From positions 62,001 through 126,000 of the forward strand of contig NZ_FZOR01000015.1 in the NCBI RefSeq assembly GCF_900188445.1: DNA of 64,000 nt, given 5' to 3'. The stretch is from Actinomadura meyerae. Lineage in GTDB: Bacteria > Actinomycetota > Actinomycetes > Streptosporangiales > Streptosporangiaceae. Below the pieces are notes generated by a model, which was given only the letters and a program-made list of their open reading frames with translations, made no database searches and had not been told where the DNA came from. A program made the position numbers and the translations under genes. Positions 63,817-64,000 of this stretch are shown piece by piece (the stretch's first letter is position 1; each line of letters starts with the position of its first letter).

Positions 63817-64000
63817 ATGGCCGATCGGTTCGACACCCCACGGATCAGCAGGCGCGGCTTCCTGTCCTCGGCGGCGGTCGCGGCGGGCGCGTACGGCGCG
63901 CTGGCGGGCTGCGCCAGCGAGTCCTCGGGCCCGCAGGCGAAGAGCAGCGGGAACGCCCCGAAGGAGGTGTTCACCGCACCCGCGAAGAAGCTGAGCGGCT
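63817..64000 (+). CDS. Tat-exported lipoprotein, N-terminal part (partial)
   Basis: Only the first 61 codons are in the window, from ATG 63817 preceded by GAGGGAG. The twin-arginine motif SRRGFLS is followed by a hydrophobic stretch (SAAVAAGAYGALAG) and a lipobox LAGC, so the protein is exported folded and lipid-anchored at the cysteine. A Ser/Gly/Lys-rich linker follows. Many such proteins are solute-binding components of sugar ABC transporters, but the folded domain lies beyond the window and the assignment is open. Confidence 0.75.
   Translation, partial: MADRFDTPRISRRGFLSSAAVAAGAYGALAGCASESSGPQAKSSGNAPKEVFTAPAKKLSG

Noticed and set aside
1..64000. tRNA or rRNA genes
   Set aside because: No cloverleaf with a GGTTCGAATCC-type arm and acceptor stem, and no rRNA-like stretch, was found on reading both strands.

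Overview
The window is very GC-rich, densely coded actinobacterial DNA with strong third-position G/C bias, many GTG/TTG starts and frequent 4-base ATGA/GTGA gene overlaps. Its gene content points to a mycelial, spore-forming actinomycete, most plausibly Streptosporangiales/Thermomonosporaceae (Actinomadura-like) or a Streptomyces relative. It includes a DUF397/XRE/ATPase triad, a Spo0M-like protein, a SapA-like domain, a subtilisin-inhibitor (SSI) family protein, several partner-switching regulators, a SigB/HrdD-type sigma factor and a SigR-type sigma factor. The genus is an inference from gene content only; there is no rRNA or other marker gene here.

Layout. 1-7 kb: the end of a serine/threonine dehydratase, a secreted serine hydrolase, a group-2 sigma factor divergent from a TetR regulator, and pyruvate carboxylase. 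7-13 kb: a triple-AAA ATPase, a PadR/HAAS pair, a small orphan ORF and a second TetR. 13-18 kb: a Ser/Thr kinase with a SapA-like ectodomain, the XRE/DUF397 pair with a divergent ATPase, and a STAS antagonist. 18-27 kb: an M16 protease pair, a Spo0M-like protein and three proteins of unknown function. 27-39 kb: a PAS-GAF-PP2C-HATPase phosphatase, a secreted M14 carboxypeptidase, a SigR-like sigma, an SSI-type inhibitor, CBS and ANTAR proteins, a second PP2C phosphatase and a DUF6328 membrane protein. 39-45 kb: two different prolyl-tRNA synthetases transcribed divergently from one short promoter region, a rhomboid protease and an ABC-F ATPase. 45-51 kb: an accessory stretch with locally AT-rich DNA, an HNH nuclease, a decayed GntR copy, UTRA and GntR regulators, a small ATPase and a hydroxymethylbilane synthase. 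51-64 kb: an Asp-box protein paired with a MoaD/ThiS-like protein, an envelope-glycan operon (epimerase, two GT4 enzymes, a GT28-like protein), YceI and VanW proteins, a PAP2/lipid-kinase fusion, a polysaccharide-export ABC transporter and the start of a Tat lipoprotein.

Two themes connect regions. First, regulation by partner switching and one-component repressors is unusually dense: PP2C phosphatases, RsbW-like ATPases, a STAS protein, TetR, PadR and GntR regulators. Several genes have legible promoters with palindromes sitting inside the -35/-10 spacer. Second, short tandem repeats (9-22 bp units) occur repeatedly at gene 3' ends. In at least five places the unit contains or begins at the stop codon of the adjacent gene, and in three more the array is in frame inside a coding region. 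This looks like one mutational process acting across the window.

The most distinctive items are the ProRS pair, the SapA-ectodomain kinase, the repeat family, the SSI-type inhibitor with Ala at the inferred P1 site, and the spacer-filling 18-bp palindrome at 49370.
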